DNA of 64,000 nt from CAIJMU01 sp035530275 (lineage in GTDB: Bacteria > Spirochaetota > Spirochaetia > Treponematales > Rectinemataceae): NCBI GenBank assembly GCA_035530275.1, contig DATKVC010000019.1, forward strand, positions 186,001-250,000, given 5' to 3'. Position 1 is the first letter of the stretch, and every line of letters begins with the position of its first letter. Positions 46,727 to 54,905 of the stretch are shown in pieces. Below the pieces are notes generated by a model. That model ran no database searches, was not told the origin of the DNA, and saw only the letters and a program-made list of their open reading frames with translations. The position numbers were made by a program, and so were the translations under genes.

Positions 46727-47590
46727 ATGAAGCACGCAAAGATAGCCACCGTCGCATTGCTCGCCTTCGCCCTGCTCGTCGGACTCCCCCTCGCGGCCCA
46801 GACCGCAAGCACCGGAACGACGGGGACGGCGACCACCACGGGCGGATCGACCGCCGCGCCCGCGCCCGCCGCCTCCGGCACTTCGGGAGGTAGCGCCACC
46901 GCCGCCCCCACCCCGGATGTCGGCTCACCCGATGCCGCGGTCATCGGCATTGATACGGCCCAGCAAAAACTCAAGGAAGTCTCCGTCGACAAATTCGAGG
47001 AGGAAGGCTTCTGGATCCCCTCGATGTCCCCCGATACCGGCTTCATCACGGATCGGCTCTTCATCGGCAGTCCGGCCGGCAAGGCGAACGATCCCCTTCC
47101 CGACGAGCGCTTGCTCAATATCGACAATAAGGTATCCGACACCCATGTCCTCGGCGTCAAAGTGGAATTTCTCCATCGCGGCGCGACCAGCTTCGAAGTC
47201 AGGGCCCAAAAGCCCATTCCTATCGAAGGAATAACCAAGACCATCTCCGTGTGGGTGGTCGGTAGGAACTACGACAACGAGCTCAGGATCATCATTTCGG
47301 ACTTTTTCGGCAGGGAATACGAGCTTCCCCTCGGAACCCTCAATTTCCAGGGTTGGAAAAAGCTTACCGTAGCCGTGCCGCCCCAGGCCCCCGACGGAAC
47401 GACGGGCATCGTCCAGCGGAACTACCACTACAACAGTCGCATGGGCATCAAGGTCGTGGGCTTCAAGGTCGTCTGCGATCCGATGCAGGCCTACGGCAGC
47501 TTCTACGTCTACTTCGACGATCTCCGCGCGGTGACCGATCTCTTCGCCGAGGATAATCGCGATCCCGACGACATGTCCGACGCCTGGTGA
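46727..47590 (+). CDS. flaA: FlaA-family flagellar filament outer-layer protein (second copy)
   Basis: 287 residues with a signal peptide ending AAQTAS and a Thr/Gly/Ala/Pro-rich linker (about 25-65) absent from the first copy. Core motifs are conserved: ISVWVVGRNYDNELRIIISDFFGREYELPLG, LNFQGWKKLTVAVP and GSFYVYFDDLRAVTDLF. It differs clearly from the first copy, so these are two sheath proteins, not a recent duplication. A strong terminator follows. Confidence 0.94.
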   Translation: MKHAKIATVALLAFALLVGLPLAAQTASTGTTGTATTTGGSTAAPAPAASGTSGGSATAAPTPDVGSPDAAVIGIDTAQQKLKEVSVDKFEEEGFWIPSMSPDTGFITDRLFIGSPAGKANDPLPDERLLNIDNKVSDTHVLGVKVEFLHRGATSFEVRAQKPIPIEGITKTISVWVVGRNYDNELRIIISDFFGREYELPLGTLNFQGWKKLTVAVPPQAPDGTTGIVQRNYHYNSRMGIKVVGFKVVCDPMQAYGSFYVYFDDLRAVTDLFAEDNRDPDDMSDAW

Positions 47591-47608
47591 GCTTTCGGCA
47601 ATCGATCC

Positions 47609-47638
47609 GGCCCTCCCCCGGGGAGGGCCTCTTTTTTT
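47609..47638 (+). terminator. Rho-independent terminator after flaA
   Basis: GGCCCTCCC (47609-47617), loop CCG, GGGAGGGCC (47621-47629), then TCTTTTTTT. A perfect 9-bp stem with a long T-tract separates the flaA pair from the kinase gene. Confidence 0.92.
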
Positions 47639-47661
47639 GACACGCCTTCTGCGAGGACTAC

Positions 47662-48852
47662 ATGACGATCGACGGCATCCACCAAGCGCTCAAACGGGTT
47701 TACTTCCTCAAGGGCCTCTCCGCGGATGAGCTTCACCTTCTCGCGAAGGTCTGCGCGGAGGAGGACTTCGGGCCGGGAGACTTAATCTTCGAGGAAGGCA
47801 GCACGGCGGATCGCTTCTACGTCCTCATCGAAGGTCATGTCGAAATCTGGAAGGACTTCCGCAGCGAGAGCCCCAAGATGCTGGCCGTCCACGGACCAGG
47901 GCATTTCTTCGGCGAGATCGCGCTCATCGACGAACTCCCCCGAAGCGCCACCCTCGTGGCGCGCGACAGGGTCAAGGTCCTCAATCTCGCGCGCGACGAT
48001 TTTCGCCGCCTCATCGCCGAAAGGACCTCGATCGCCCTCGCCGTGATGACGGGGATCTCTTCGCTCATCCGCAGCTCGAACGAGATATTCGTCGAGGACC
48101 TGCGCAAGAGGAACGTCGAGCTCGAGGAGGCGAACCGCGCCCTGGCCAGGATCCACGAAGAGCAGATCAAGATTGAAAAGCTCTCGACCCTCGGCAAGTT
48201 CTCCTCGCTGATCCTCCACGACATCCGCAATCCCATCTCGATGCTCAAGGGCCAGCTCCAACTCATCGAGCTGGAGTCCGGCGATCCGGAGAAGGTCGCC
48301 TTGCTCGTAAAATCCTGCATCGTCGAGGTGGGCCGCCTCGAGCGCCTCGCCAACGAATTCCTCGACTACTCCCGTGGCGAGATCCGCCTCGAGCTCTCGC
48401 CCACCAACGCCACCGAGCTCCTCATGCGCCTCTCATCCTCGCTCAAGGAGCGTTTCGCCTCCGCGGGCATCGCTATCGAGACGAGGATCGAGTGCGAGGA
48501 GTCCCTCCTCCTCGACGCCGAACGCGTGCTCCGGGCCCTGCACAATCTCGCCGACAATTCGCGCAAGGCCATGATCGGACGCAAGGGCTTGCTCAGTCTC
48601 GTCGCCCGCCGCGAAGGCGGATTCCTGGTAATCGAAGTCGCGGACACGGGCGAGGGCATGCCCCCCGAGGTCCTCTCGCACGTCTTCGAACCCTTCTATT
48701 CAGCCTCCAATCGAGGCGGCACGGGCCTCGGCATGCTCATCGTCAGGAACATCGTCGAGGCCCACGGGGGCAGCATCAGAATCGAATCGGCGCTGGACGA
48801 GGGCACGCGAATTTTCCTTTCCTTTCCCCTCCCTTCCTTTATGAACTCCTGA
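47662..48852 (+). CDS. Cyclic-nucleotide-binding-domain histidine kinase (soluble)
   Basis: 396 residues with no TM. An N-terminal CRP-type cNMP domain (about 12-125) has the phosphate-binding cassette FFGEIALIDELPRSATLVA, with both the ribose-contacting Glu and the phosphate-contacting Arg. A coiled linker (about 145-170) precedes HisKA with LILHDIRNPISMLKG (phosphoacceptor H186), then HATPase motifs HNLADNSRKAM, DTGEGMPPE and GTGLGMLIVRNIVEAHGG. It probably couples a cyclic nucleotide to phosphorylation; the receiver partner is not adjacent. It follows the flaA terminator closely. Confidence 0.93.
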   Translation: MTIDGIHQALKRVYFLKGLSADELHLLAKVCAEEDFGPGDLIFEEGSTADRFYVLIEGHVEIWKDFRSESPKMLAVHGPGHFFGEIALIDELPRSATLVARDRVKVLNLARDDFRRLIAERTSIALAVMTGISSLIRSSNEIFVEDLRKRNVELEEANRALARIHEEQIKIEKLSTLGKFSSLILHDIRNPISMLKGQLQLIELESGDPEKVALLVKSCIVEVGRLERLANEFLDYSRGEIRLELSPTNATELLMRLSSSLKERFASAGIAIETRIECEESLLLDAERVLRALHNLADNSRKAMIGRKGLLSLVARREGGFLVIEVADTGEGMPPEVLSHVFEPFYSASNRGGTGLGMLIVRNIVEAHGGSIRIESALDEGTRIFLSFPLPSFMNS

Positions 48853-48870
48853 GGAAGCCCCTCCTCCCGA

Positions 48871-48887
48871 ATTTTGCGATGCAAAAT
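48871..48887. repeat. 7-bp hairpin upstream of the DOMON gene
   Basis: ATTTTGC (48871-48877), GAT, GCAAAAT (48881-48887). It could end the kinase transcript or act as an operator just before the -35 element at 48888. Confidence 0.5.
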
Positions 48888-48917
48888 TTGCTGTAACGAG
48901 TGTTACGGTTGTATATT
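48888..48917 (+). promoter_or_regulatory. Promoter of the DOMON gene with an overlapping palindrome
   Basis: TTGCTG (48888-48893), 18-nt spacer, TATATT (48912-48917). An 18-bp imperfect palindrome with half-sites CTGTAAC and GTTACGG (48891-48908) covers the -35 and spacer, as a repressor site would. Confidence 0.6.
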
Positions 48918-48938
48918 GCAGACGCAAGGAGACTATCA

Positions 48939-49463
48939 ATGAGTAGAAAGCTTCCAATCGCCCTGATCCTCGTCCTTCTCGCGGCAACGGCCGCCATGGC
49001 CATCCCTCTCTCCGCGCAGGCGAAGTCGCCCACAATAGACGGCACAATTAGCAGGGGCGAATACGGGGAATTGACGACGCTCAACGGCATCGAGTTCGGC
49101 GCGGCCCTCTCCCCCGAGGGGATACTGAGCCTCGCGATCCGCGCGCCCGCGTCAGGCTGGGTGGCCATCGGCCTCGGCACCGGCATCATGGACGGTTCCT
49201 GGATATTGATGGCCTACGAGAGCGACGGAAAACAATCCTTCAGCGAACAGAAGGGCATCTCGCACTTCCACGAGCCGATCAAGGACACGAGAGTCATCGC
49301 CAAGGCCGTCCACACGGCGGATGGATACACTACCCTCGAATTCCGAATCCGTCTCGCCGACTTCGAAAAGAACGGCAGACTGCCCGTCATCCTCGCCTAT
49401 GCGAGGCGCGCGGATTTCAGGTCCTATCACGAGGCCCACGCGCAGACGGTCTTGACATTCTAA
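48939..49463 (+). CDS. Exported DOMON-domain protein
   Basis: 174 residues with a signal peptide (about 1-28, ending SAQA). The mature part matches a single DOMON domain: PTIDGTISRGEYGELTTL, LSLAIRAPASGWVAIGLG, MDGSWILMAYESDGKQSF and TLEFRIRLADF. DOMON domains bind haem or sugars at the periplasm or surface. AAGGAG lies 7 nt before ATG 48939. It stands alone, with its own promoter. Confidence 0.8.
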   Translation: MSRKLPIALILVLLAATAAMAIPLSAQAKSPTIDGTISRGEYGELTTLNGIEFGAALSPEGILSLAIRAPASGWVAIGLGTGIMDGSWILMAYESDGKQSFSEQKGISHFHEPIKDTRVIAKAVHTADGYTTLEFRIRLADFEKNGRLPVILAYARRADFRSYHEAHAQTVLTF

Positions 49464-49522
49464 GCATTAGTCCTAACTTTCGCGACCGATAGGGATTCGG
49501 CCCCGAAAGCGAATCGGCAAGG

Positions 49523-50470
49523 TCAGCCCTTGGGAGCGAAGATGCCGAAGGCGTTGACCGACACCCTGGCCGCGAGTTCCGAGGCCGCCGTACCCCGAAG
49601 TACGGCGGCCTTTTCGTAGCTCCGAGCCACGTCGAGGGGGCTCGAGGCCTTCCCTCGTCGGGGCTCGGGGTTCATGTAGGGTGCATCGGTCTCGAGGAGG
49701 AGCCTGTCCTCGGGCACGAGGGCGAGGGCCTCGCGCAGAGACTCCGATTTCTTGTAGGTGAGGTTGCCCGCGAAGGAAAGGTGGCAACCCGCGTCGAGGA
49801 AGGCCCTGGCTTCCTCCGGCCCGTAGCCGAAACAATGAATTATGACGGGTATGTCGCGGGGCGAGTCGCCGAGGGCCTCGAGGGTCGCCCTGGCGGCGTC
49901 GCGGCTGTGCACGAGCAGCGGGAGCCTTAGCTCCCTCGCGAGTTCGATCTGGGCGGAAAACAAACGCAATTGGGTTTTTTCGTCCGCCTCCATGTGATGG
50001 AAGTCGAAGCCGCATTCCCCGACGGCGGAGATGCGGACCCCGAGGAGGGCCGCCTCGGCGATGGAGGCTCGAAGGGTCTCCACCGCGGCGCCCGGATCGT
50101 CGAGGGCGGGCCGCCCCGGCCAAACGCCGGCGCCTAGGTGGAACCAGGGCGGCAAGGCGATGCGACCGTCGGCATCGCGGGGGAGTCCGAGGAGACGGGC
50201 CGCCAGGAGGGCTCGCCTCACGAGATCATCGACGTCGGTGCCGGGGTCGAGGAGGAGGGCTGGCGCCTCCGTGGTGGCGACGGCTAAGGCTCCGGCTTTT
50301 GAATCGTGGCCATCTGCCCATGATCGGGAATAGGCGCCGAGAATCTCCTCGGCCGCGTCCTCGCCGAGGCTTTCGGCGAACTTTTCCACATGTGCGTGGG
50401 TATCGGTGAAGACGGGACCGCCCTGCCACGCTGCCACGCCCTCCTTGGCCATGGCGCCTGAGCCGGCCAT
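49523..50470 (-). CDS. TatD-family metal-dependent hydrolase
   Basis: 315 residues. The N-terminal metal motif is FTDTHAH, with further ligands in GECGFDFHHME, LLVHSRDA, IIHCFGYG and LLETDAPYMNP. Probably a 3'-5' DNase or deoxyribonuclease of the amidohydrolase superfamily. The ATG overlaps the clpB stop (TGATG). A stretch near the 3' end is a perfect 12-bp palindrome encoded by ordinary-looking family residues (see separate entry). Confidence 0.93.
   Translation of the reverse strand: MAGSGAMAKEGVAAWQGGPVFTDTHAHVEKFAESLGEDAAEEILGAYSRSWADGHDSKAGALAVATTEAPALLLDPGTDVDDLVRRALLAARLLGLPRDADGRIALPPWFHLGAGVWPGRPALDDPGAAVETLRASIAEAALLGVRISAVGECGFDFHHMEADEKTQLRLFSAQIELARELRLPLLVHSRDAARATLEALGDSPRDIPVIIHCFGYGPEEARAFLDAGCHLSFAGNLTYKKSESLREALALVPEDRLLLETDAPYMNPEPRRGKASSPLDVARSYEKAAVLRGTAASELAARVSVNAFGIFAPKG
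49582..49615 (+). terminator. Terminator-like palindrome embedded antisense in tatD
   Basis: AGGCCGCCGTAC (49582-49593), loop CCCGAA, GTACGGCGGCCT (49600-49611), then TTTTCG on the plus strand. It could end the convergent DOMON transcript. It is also TatD coding sequence (AAVLRGTAAS). Confidence 0.55.
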
Positions 50471-53055
50471 CAGCGAACGCCGCCCTGGGAGAAGACGAGC
50501 CTACCGCCCTTCGCGTCGACCTGGACCTTGGCGCCCTCGCGGATGCGGCCGCCGAGGATCTCCGCGGCGAGGGGATTCTGCACCAGGGCCTGGATGGCGC
50601 GCTTGAGGGGCCGGGCCCCGTAGTGCGGGTCGTAACCCTCCTCGGCGAGAAAGGCCTTGGCCGCCGCTGTGGCCTCGATGGAGACATTCCTGTCGGCAAG
50701 GCGCGCGGCGAGGAAGCCGAGCTGGATGTCGACGATTGAGAGGATGCGATCCTTGCCGAGGCGCTCGAAGACCACCGTCTCGTCGATGCGGTTGAGAAAC
50801 TCAGGCTTGAAGGAGCCGCGCAGAAGCTGCTCGACGCCCCGCCGCACCTCGTCCATGTCCTTGGCCTCGAGGATGAGGTCGGAGCCGACGTTGCTGGTCA
50901 TGATAACTATGACATTCTTGAAGTCCACGAGCCGGCCCTGGCCGTCGGTCAGGCGCCCGTCGTCGAGGAGCTGGAGGAGGACGTTGAAGACGTCGGGGTG
51001 CGCCTTTTCGATCTCGTCGAAGAGCACGACGCTGTAGGGCCTCCGGCGCACGGTCTCGGTGAGCTGGCCGCCCTCGTCGTAGCCGACGTAGCCGGGCGGC
51101 GCGCCGATGAGGCGGCTCACCGAATGCTTTTCCATGTACTCGCTCATATCGATGCGCGCGAGGGCCTTTTCGTCGGCAAAGAGGAATTCGGCCAGGGCCT
51201 TGGCCAGCTCGGTCTTGCCGACCCCCGTGGGCCCGACGAAGAGGAAGGAGCCCAGGGGGCGGTTGGGGTCCGAGAGGCCGGCGCGGTTGCGCCTTATGGC
51301 GTCGGCCACTGCCTTGACCGCCGCGTCCTGGCCGACGACGCGCTTGGACAGGCGCGCCTCGAGGTCGAGGTATTTCTCGGCCTCGCTCGCCAGCATCTTC
51401 GATACGGGGATGCCCGTCCAAGTTGAAACGACCCGGGCGATGTCTTCCTCGGAGACCTCCTCGCGGAGGAGGCGATCCTCCTCGGGCTCCTCCTTCATTT
51501 TGGCGGAAACCTCGTCGAGGCGCTTTTGCGCGGCGATGAGCTTGCCATACTTGATCTCGGCGGCCCTGGCGAGGTTGCCCTCGCGCTCGTAGCGCTCGCC
51601 TTCGAGGCGAAGGGACTCGAGCTCTTCCTTGAGCTTGCGGATTTCGCCGATCTTCTCCCGCTCGGCTTCCCAGCGCAGCTTCATCGCATCGCGCTTTTCC
51701 CCGAGTTCGGCGAGCTCGCGCTCGAGCTTGGCGAGGCGGTCGAGGGAGGCGGCGTCGCTCTCCTTTTTGAGAGCCTGCTTTTCGATGGTGAGCTGGAGGA
51801 GTCGGCGCTCGGCCTGGTCGAGCTCGGTGGGTTGGCTTTCTATCTCCATCTTGATGCGGCTGGCCGCCTCGTCGACGAGATCGATGGCCTTGTCGGGAAG
51901 GAAGCGGCTCGTGATATAGCGGTCGGAGAGGGTGGCCGCCGCGATGAGGGCCTCGTCGCGGATGCGGACGCCGTGGTGGACCTCGTAGCGCTCCTTGAGC
52001 CCGCGCAATATCGCAATTGTGTCTTCCACCGAGGGCTCGGCGCACATCACCGGCTGGAAGCGCCTTTCGAGGGCGGCGTCCTTCTCGATGTGCTTGCGGT
52101 ACTCGTCGAGGGTCGTGGCGCCCACGGCGCGGAGCTCCCCTCGGGCGAGGGCCGGCTTGAGGAGATTGGAGGCATCCATCGCCCCTTCGGCGGCCCCCGC
52201 CCCGACCAGGGTGTGGAGCTCGTCGATGAAGAGGATGACCTCGCCCTCGGATTTCTGGATCTCCTCGATCACGGCCTTGAGGCGCTCCTCGAACTCGCCG
52301 CGGAATTTGGAGCCCGCCACGAGGGCGCCGAGGTCGAGGGCGAGGAGCTTCTTGTTCTTGAGGGAATCGGGGACATCGCCTGCGACGATGCGTCGGGCGA
52401 GGCCCTCGACCACGGCGGTTTTTCCGACGCCGGGCTCGCCGATGAGGACGGGGTTGTTCTTCGTCCGCCGCGAGAGGACCTGCATCACGCGCCTGATCTC
52501 CTCGTCGCGACCTATGACGGGATCGAGCTTTTCCGCCCTCGCGAGGGCCGTGAGGTCGCGGGTGTAGCGCTCGAGCACGCGGTACTTCTCCTCGGCCTCC
52601 TGGTCGGTGACGCGACGGTTTCCCCGCACTGACTTGAGGGTCTCGAGTATGGCCGTCTTCACGACGCCGAATTTGCGCAAGAGATCGGCCGTAGCCCCCT
52701 CGCCTCCAGCGATGGCCAGAAGCACATGCTCGGCGGCGACATACTCGTCCTTCATGGCCTCGGCCTCGGCCTCGGCCTTGGCTAGAATCTTCGAAGCGGC
52801 GGGCGACAGGTAGACCTGGGCGGCCTCCCCGAAGACCTTGGGCAGGCGATCGACGAGGGCCGTCGCCTCGCGAACGAGGGCCGCCCGGTCCGCCCCGATT
52901 CTGTCGACAAGAACTCCGCCGACGCCTTCCTCCTGTTCGAGGATGGCGAGAAGGAGATGCTCCGGAGCGATTTCCGAGTGGTCATGCTTGCGGGCCTCGC
53001 CGGAGGCGTCCTGGACGAGCTCCTGGGCCTTGAGGGTGAAACGATCGTAGTTCAT
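50470..53055 (-). CDS. clpB: ATP-dependent disaggregase ClpB
   Basis: 861-residue Hsp100. Clp N-domain (about 1-145), NBD1 with GEPGVGKTAVVEGLA (about 205) and VILFIDELHTLVGAGAAEGAMDASN, the middle coiled coil (about 400-525, rich in Glu/Lys/Leu), NBD2 with GPTGVGKTELAKALAEFLF (about 605) and LFDEIEKAHPDVFNVLLQ, and the C-terminal D2-small domain. ATG 53055 is preferred over an in-frame GTG 12 nt upstream. ClpB rescues aggregated proteins with DnaK. The tatD gene follows directly. Confidence 0.97.
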   Translation of the reverse strand: MNYDRFTLKAQELVQDASGEARKHDHSEIAPEHLLLAILEQEEGVGGVLVDRIGADRAALVREATALVDRLPKVFGEAAQVYLSPAASKILAKAEAEAEAMKDEYVAAEHVLLAIAGGEGATADLLRKFGVVKTAILETLKSVRGNRRVTDQEAEEKYRVLERYTRDLTALARAEKLDPVIGRDEEIRRVMQVLSRRTKNNPVLIGEPGVGKTAVVEGLARRIVAGDVPDSLKNKKLLALDLGALVAGSKFRGEFEERLKAVIEEIQKSEGEVILFIDELHTLVGAGAAEGAMDASNLLKPALARGELRAVGATTLDEYRKHIEKDAALERRFQPVMCAEPSVEDTIAILRGLKERYEVHHGVRIRDEALIAAATLSDRYITSRFLPDKAIDLVDEAASRIKMEIESQPTELDQAERRLLQLTIEKQALKKESDAASLDRLAKLERELAELGEKRDAMKLRWEAEREKIGEIRKLKEELESLRLEGERYEREGNLARAAEIKYGKLIAAQKRLDEVSAKMKEEPEEDRLLREEVSEEDIARVVSTWTGIPVSKMLASEAEKYLDLEARLSKRVVGQDAAVKAVADAIRRNRAGLSDPNRPLGSFLFVGPTGVGKTELAKALAEFLFADEKALARIDMSEYMEKHSVSRLIGAPPGYVGYDEGGQLTETVRRRPYSVVLFDEIEKAHPDVFNVLLQLLDDGRLTDGQGRLVDFKNVIVIMTSNVGSDLILEAKDMDEVRRGVEQLLRGSFKPEFLNRIDETVVFERLGKDRILSIVDIQLGFLAARLADRNVSIEATAAAKAFLAEEGYDPHYGARPLKRAIQALVQNPLAAEILGGRIREGAKVQVDAKGGRLVFSQGGVR

Positions 53056-53107
53056 GGGTTGCCTCACGCGCGGCGAAATGTAGGTACTGCCTTCACGCTT
53101 TGCGTCA

Positions 53108-53137
53108 AAAATACGAAAAGGAAGGGGGAAGCGACAA
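53108..53137 (-). promoter_or_regulatory. Candidate promoter of clpB
   Basis: Read on the minus strand: TTGTCG (53137-53132), 18-nt spacer, TATTTT (53113-53108). Leader about 45 nt. I saw no CIRCE element and no sigma-32-type -10 (CCCCAT). Confidence 0.4.
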
Positions 53138-53218
53138 GGCTCCAGTCTGCCGTCCGGCGCCTCGATAAAGGAGGAGAGCTTCCTTGAAATTGACTCAGAT
53201 ATCGCGAAACTTGAAACA

Positions 53219-53250
53219 TTGACCGGGCAGATGGATCAGCCTATATTAGG
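53219..53250 (+). promoter_or_regulatory. Promoter of the Phd/PIN toxin-antitoxin operon with overlapping palindrome
   Basis: TTGACC (53219-53224), 17-nt spacer, TATATT (53242-53247). The palindrome CCTATATTAGG (53240-53250) covers the -10 and is a likely autorepression site for the antitoxin. Confidence 0.65.
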
Positions 53251-53254
53251 TCAT

Positions 53255-53497
53255 ATGGAGACCATTACCATTTCCGCGTTCAAAGCAAGAATCTCCGAGG
53301 AACTTCGCAAGGTGCGAAGGGGATCGAGCATCATCATCGCCGACAGGGAAACCCCGGTCGCGATGGTTTCTCCGATCGAAACCGAGCCAGCCTTGAAGAT
53401 CCGACGGGCGAAATCCACCTTCAACCCGCCTGGGCCGCCCGAGGCGATCGCCCACGATCCGCTGGAATATCTCTTCTCGGACCGAGGAGAGCGGTGA
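53255..53497 (+). CDS. Phd/YefM-family antitoxin
   Basis: 80 residues starting METITISAFKARISEELRKVRRG, then IIIADRETPVAMVSPIE, the Phd/YefM DNA-binding fold, and a flexible C-terminal toxin-binding tail (residues about 50-80). ATG 53255 lies just after the promoter. The stop overlaps the PIN toxin's GTG start by 4 nt. Confidence 0.87.
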   Translation: METITISAFKARISEELRKVRRGSSIIIADRETPVAMVSPIETEPALKIRRAKSTFNPPGPPEAIAHDPLEYLFSDRGER

Positions 53498-53904
53498 GAA
53501 TATATCTCGATTCCTCCGTTCTCCTCCGCTATCTCCTCGCCGGAGACGATCGCCTCTGCCGTCTGGGCGACGAGGCGCGCCTGGCCTCCAGCGAGCTGAT
53601 CGGCATCGAATGCAGGCGCGTTCTCCAAAGGGAACGCCTCGAAGGCAGGCTCGACGACGAACACTACTCGCGACTAGCTTCCTTGCTCGCGTCTCAGCTC
53701 GAAGACATTGACATAATTGAAATGACCGAGGCGGTCAAGCGAAGGGCCGGAGAATCGTTCCCCACGATCGTCGGCACCCTCGACGCGCTCCATCTCTCAT
53801 CCGCCCTTATCCTGCGAGATGCCGAAAAGGTCGCGATTTCCATCCTCAGCTACGACAGACAAATGACTACCTGCGCGAAAGCCATGGGCTTCGCCCTAGA
53901 ATAG
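53494..53904 (+). CDS. PIN-domain RNase toxin (VapC family)
   Basis: 136 residues. Acidic metal ligands are visible: D6 in IYLDSSVLL, E near residue 34 in ASSELIGIE, D in TLDALHLSSAL and D in LSYDRQM. PIN toxins cleave RNA such as initiator tRNA or rRNA. The GTG start overlaps the antitoxin stop (GTGA), so synthesis is coupled. Not the same protein as the PIN remnant at 35.5 kb. Confidence 0.9.
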   Translation: MRIYLDSSVLLRYLLAGDDRLCRLGDEARLASSELIGIECRRVLQRERLEGRLDDEHYSRLASLLASQLEDIDIIEMTEAVKRRAGESFPTIVGTLDALHLSSALILRDAEKVAISILSYDRQMTTCAKAMGFALE

Positions 53905-53948
53905 CGGGCCCCGTGAGGATAGTCGGCCCTATGACCGGGGGCGCAATC

Positions 53949-54701
53949 TCAGCTTTCGCCCTTTTCCGATTTCGAGACGGTTTCGGGGGGAAGCGCCGCC
54001 GGAACGGTCGACGCCGACGTGGCGCCCAGGGTCGCCCCGTCCTTCGTCTCCCCGCCCTTCGCCGCGCCGCCCTTGCGCGCCCTGATGGCCGTCACCACCG
54101 GCGGGATGAAGGACACCACGATGATGCCCAGGGCTACGAGGCTGAAGTTGTGCTGGACCACGGGCACCTGGCCGAAGAACCAGCCGGCCGCGAGGAAGAG
54201 GCTCACCCATGCGAAGCAACCAATTAGGTTGTAAATGTAGAATTTGAGGGCGTTCATCTTCGCGATGCCGGCGACGAAGGGTACGAAGGTACGGATGATC
54301 GGCATGAAGCGGCCGCCGATGACGGTGATGCCGCCGTACTTCTCGTAGAAGGCGTGGGCCCGTTCCAGATAGTCGCGGCGCAGGAAGCGGGAACTGTCGG
54401 AACGGAAAATGGCCGGTCCCACGCGGAAGCCGATGAGGTAGTTCACCGTATTGCCGGCGACTCCCGCCATCGTGAGGACAACCCAAAGGACGGCGATGTC
54501 GAGGCCCCCCTTGGCCGCGAGGGCGGCCAGGGCGAAAAGGAGGGAATCGCCGGGGAGGAAGGGCGTCACGACGAGGCCCGTCTCGGCGAAGATGACGAGG
54601 AACATCAGAAGATAGGTCCAGCCTCCGTATTGATTGAGGAGGGGGACGAGGAAACGGTCGACGTGCAGAACGAGGTCGAGGATGTTGGTGAGGGGGGGCA
54701 T
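53949..54701 (-). CDS. DedA-family membrane protein
   Basis: 250 residues with several TMs. Motifs typical of DedA: LLMFLVIFAETGLVVTPFLPGDSLLFALAALA, FYEKYGGITVIGGRFMPIIRTFVPFVAGIAKM and FVSLFL-like TM segments. DedA proteins act as lipid (undecaprenyl phosphate or phosphatidylethanolamine) scramblases or affect membrane potential. ATG 54701 has GGAGGA upstream; a 27-residue N-terminal extension in frame was rejected. A Lys/Gly/Ala-rich C-terminal tail follows the last TM. Confidence 0.9.
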   Translation of the reverse strand: MPPLTNILDLVLHVDRFLVPLLNQYGGWTYLLMFLVIFAETGLVVTPFLPGDSLLFALAALAAKGGLDIAVLWVVLTMAGVAGNTVNYLIGFRVGPAIFRSDSSRFLRRDYLERAHAFYEKYGGITVIGGRFMPIIRTFVPFVAGIAKMNALKFYIYNLIGCFAWVSLFLAAGWFFGQVPVVQHNFSLVALGIIVVSFIPPVVTAIRARKGGAAKGGETKDGATLGATSASTVPAALPPETVSKSEKGES

Positions 54702-54816
54702 CGGTCCTCCGGGAGCGGAATAGTATGCCGCCGGCCCCTTCCGGGTCAACGCGGCCATTGAACAAGTAAGAGGATATCGCATAGAGTGCCCTGCGGCGCG
54801 CCAAGCGCCCGCGCTT

Positions 54817-54856
54817 CGGCGCAGACGCCCCGGCGCGGACGCCCGGCGTCTACGCC
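54817..54856. repeat. Three imperfect 13-bp direct repeats upstream of yhhQ
   Basis: CGGCGCAGACGCC (54817-54829), CGGCGCGGACGCC (54831-54843) and CGGCGTCTACGCC (54844-54856). They lie about 50 nt upstream of the yhhQ start. No known riboswitch fold was recognised. Confidence 0.6.
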
Positions 54857-54905
54857 AGCGAAATCGCGGTCACAGTCCCCCGCGTAATCAAAACTGGAGG
54901 TTCCC

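Noticed and set aside
53056..53250. CIRCE or sigma-32 heat-shock element at clpB
   Set aside because: No TTAGCACTC-N9-GAGTGCTAA and no CCCCAT-type -10 was present.
54702..54905. preQ1 riboswitch upstream of yhhQ
   Set aside because: I could not find the short pseudoknot pattern of preQ1-I or the features of other preQ1 classes by eye; a covariance search would settle it.
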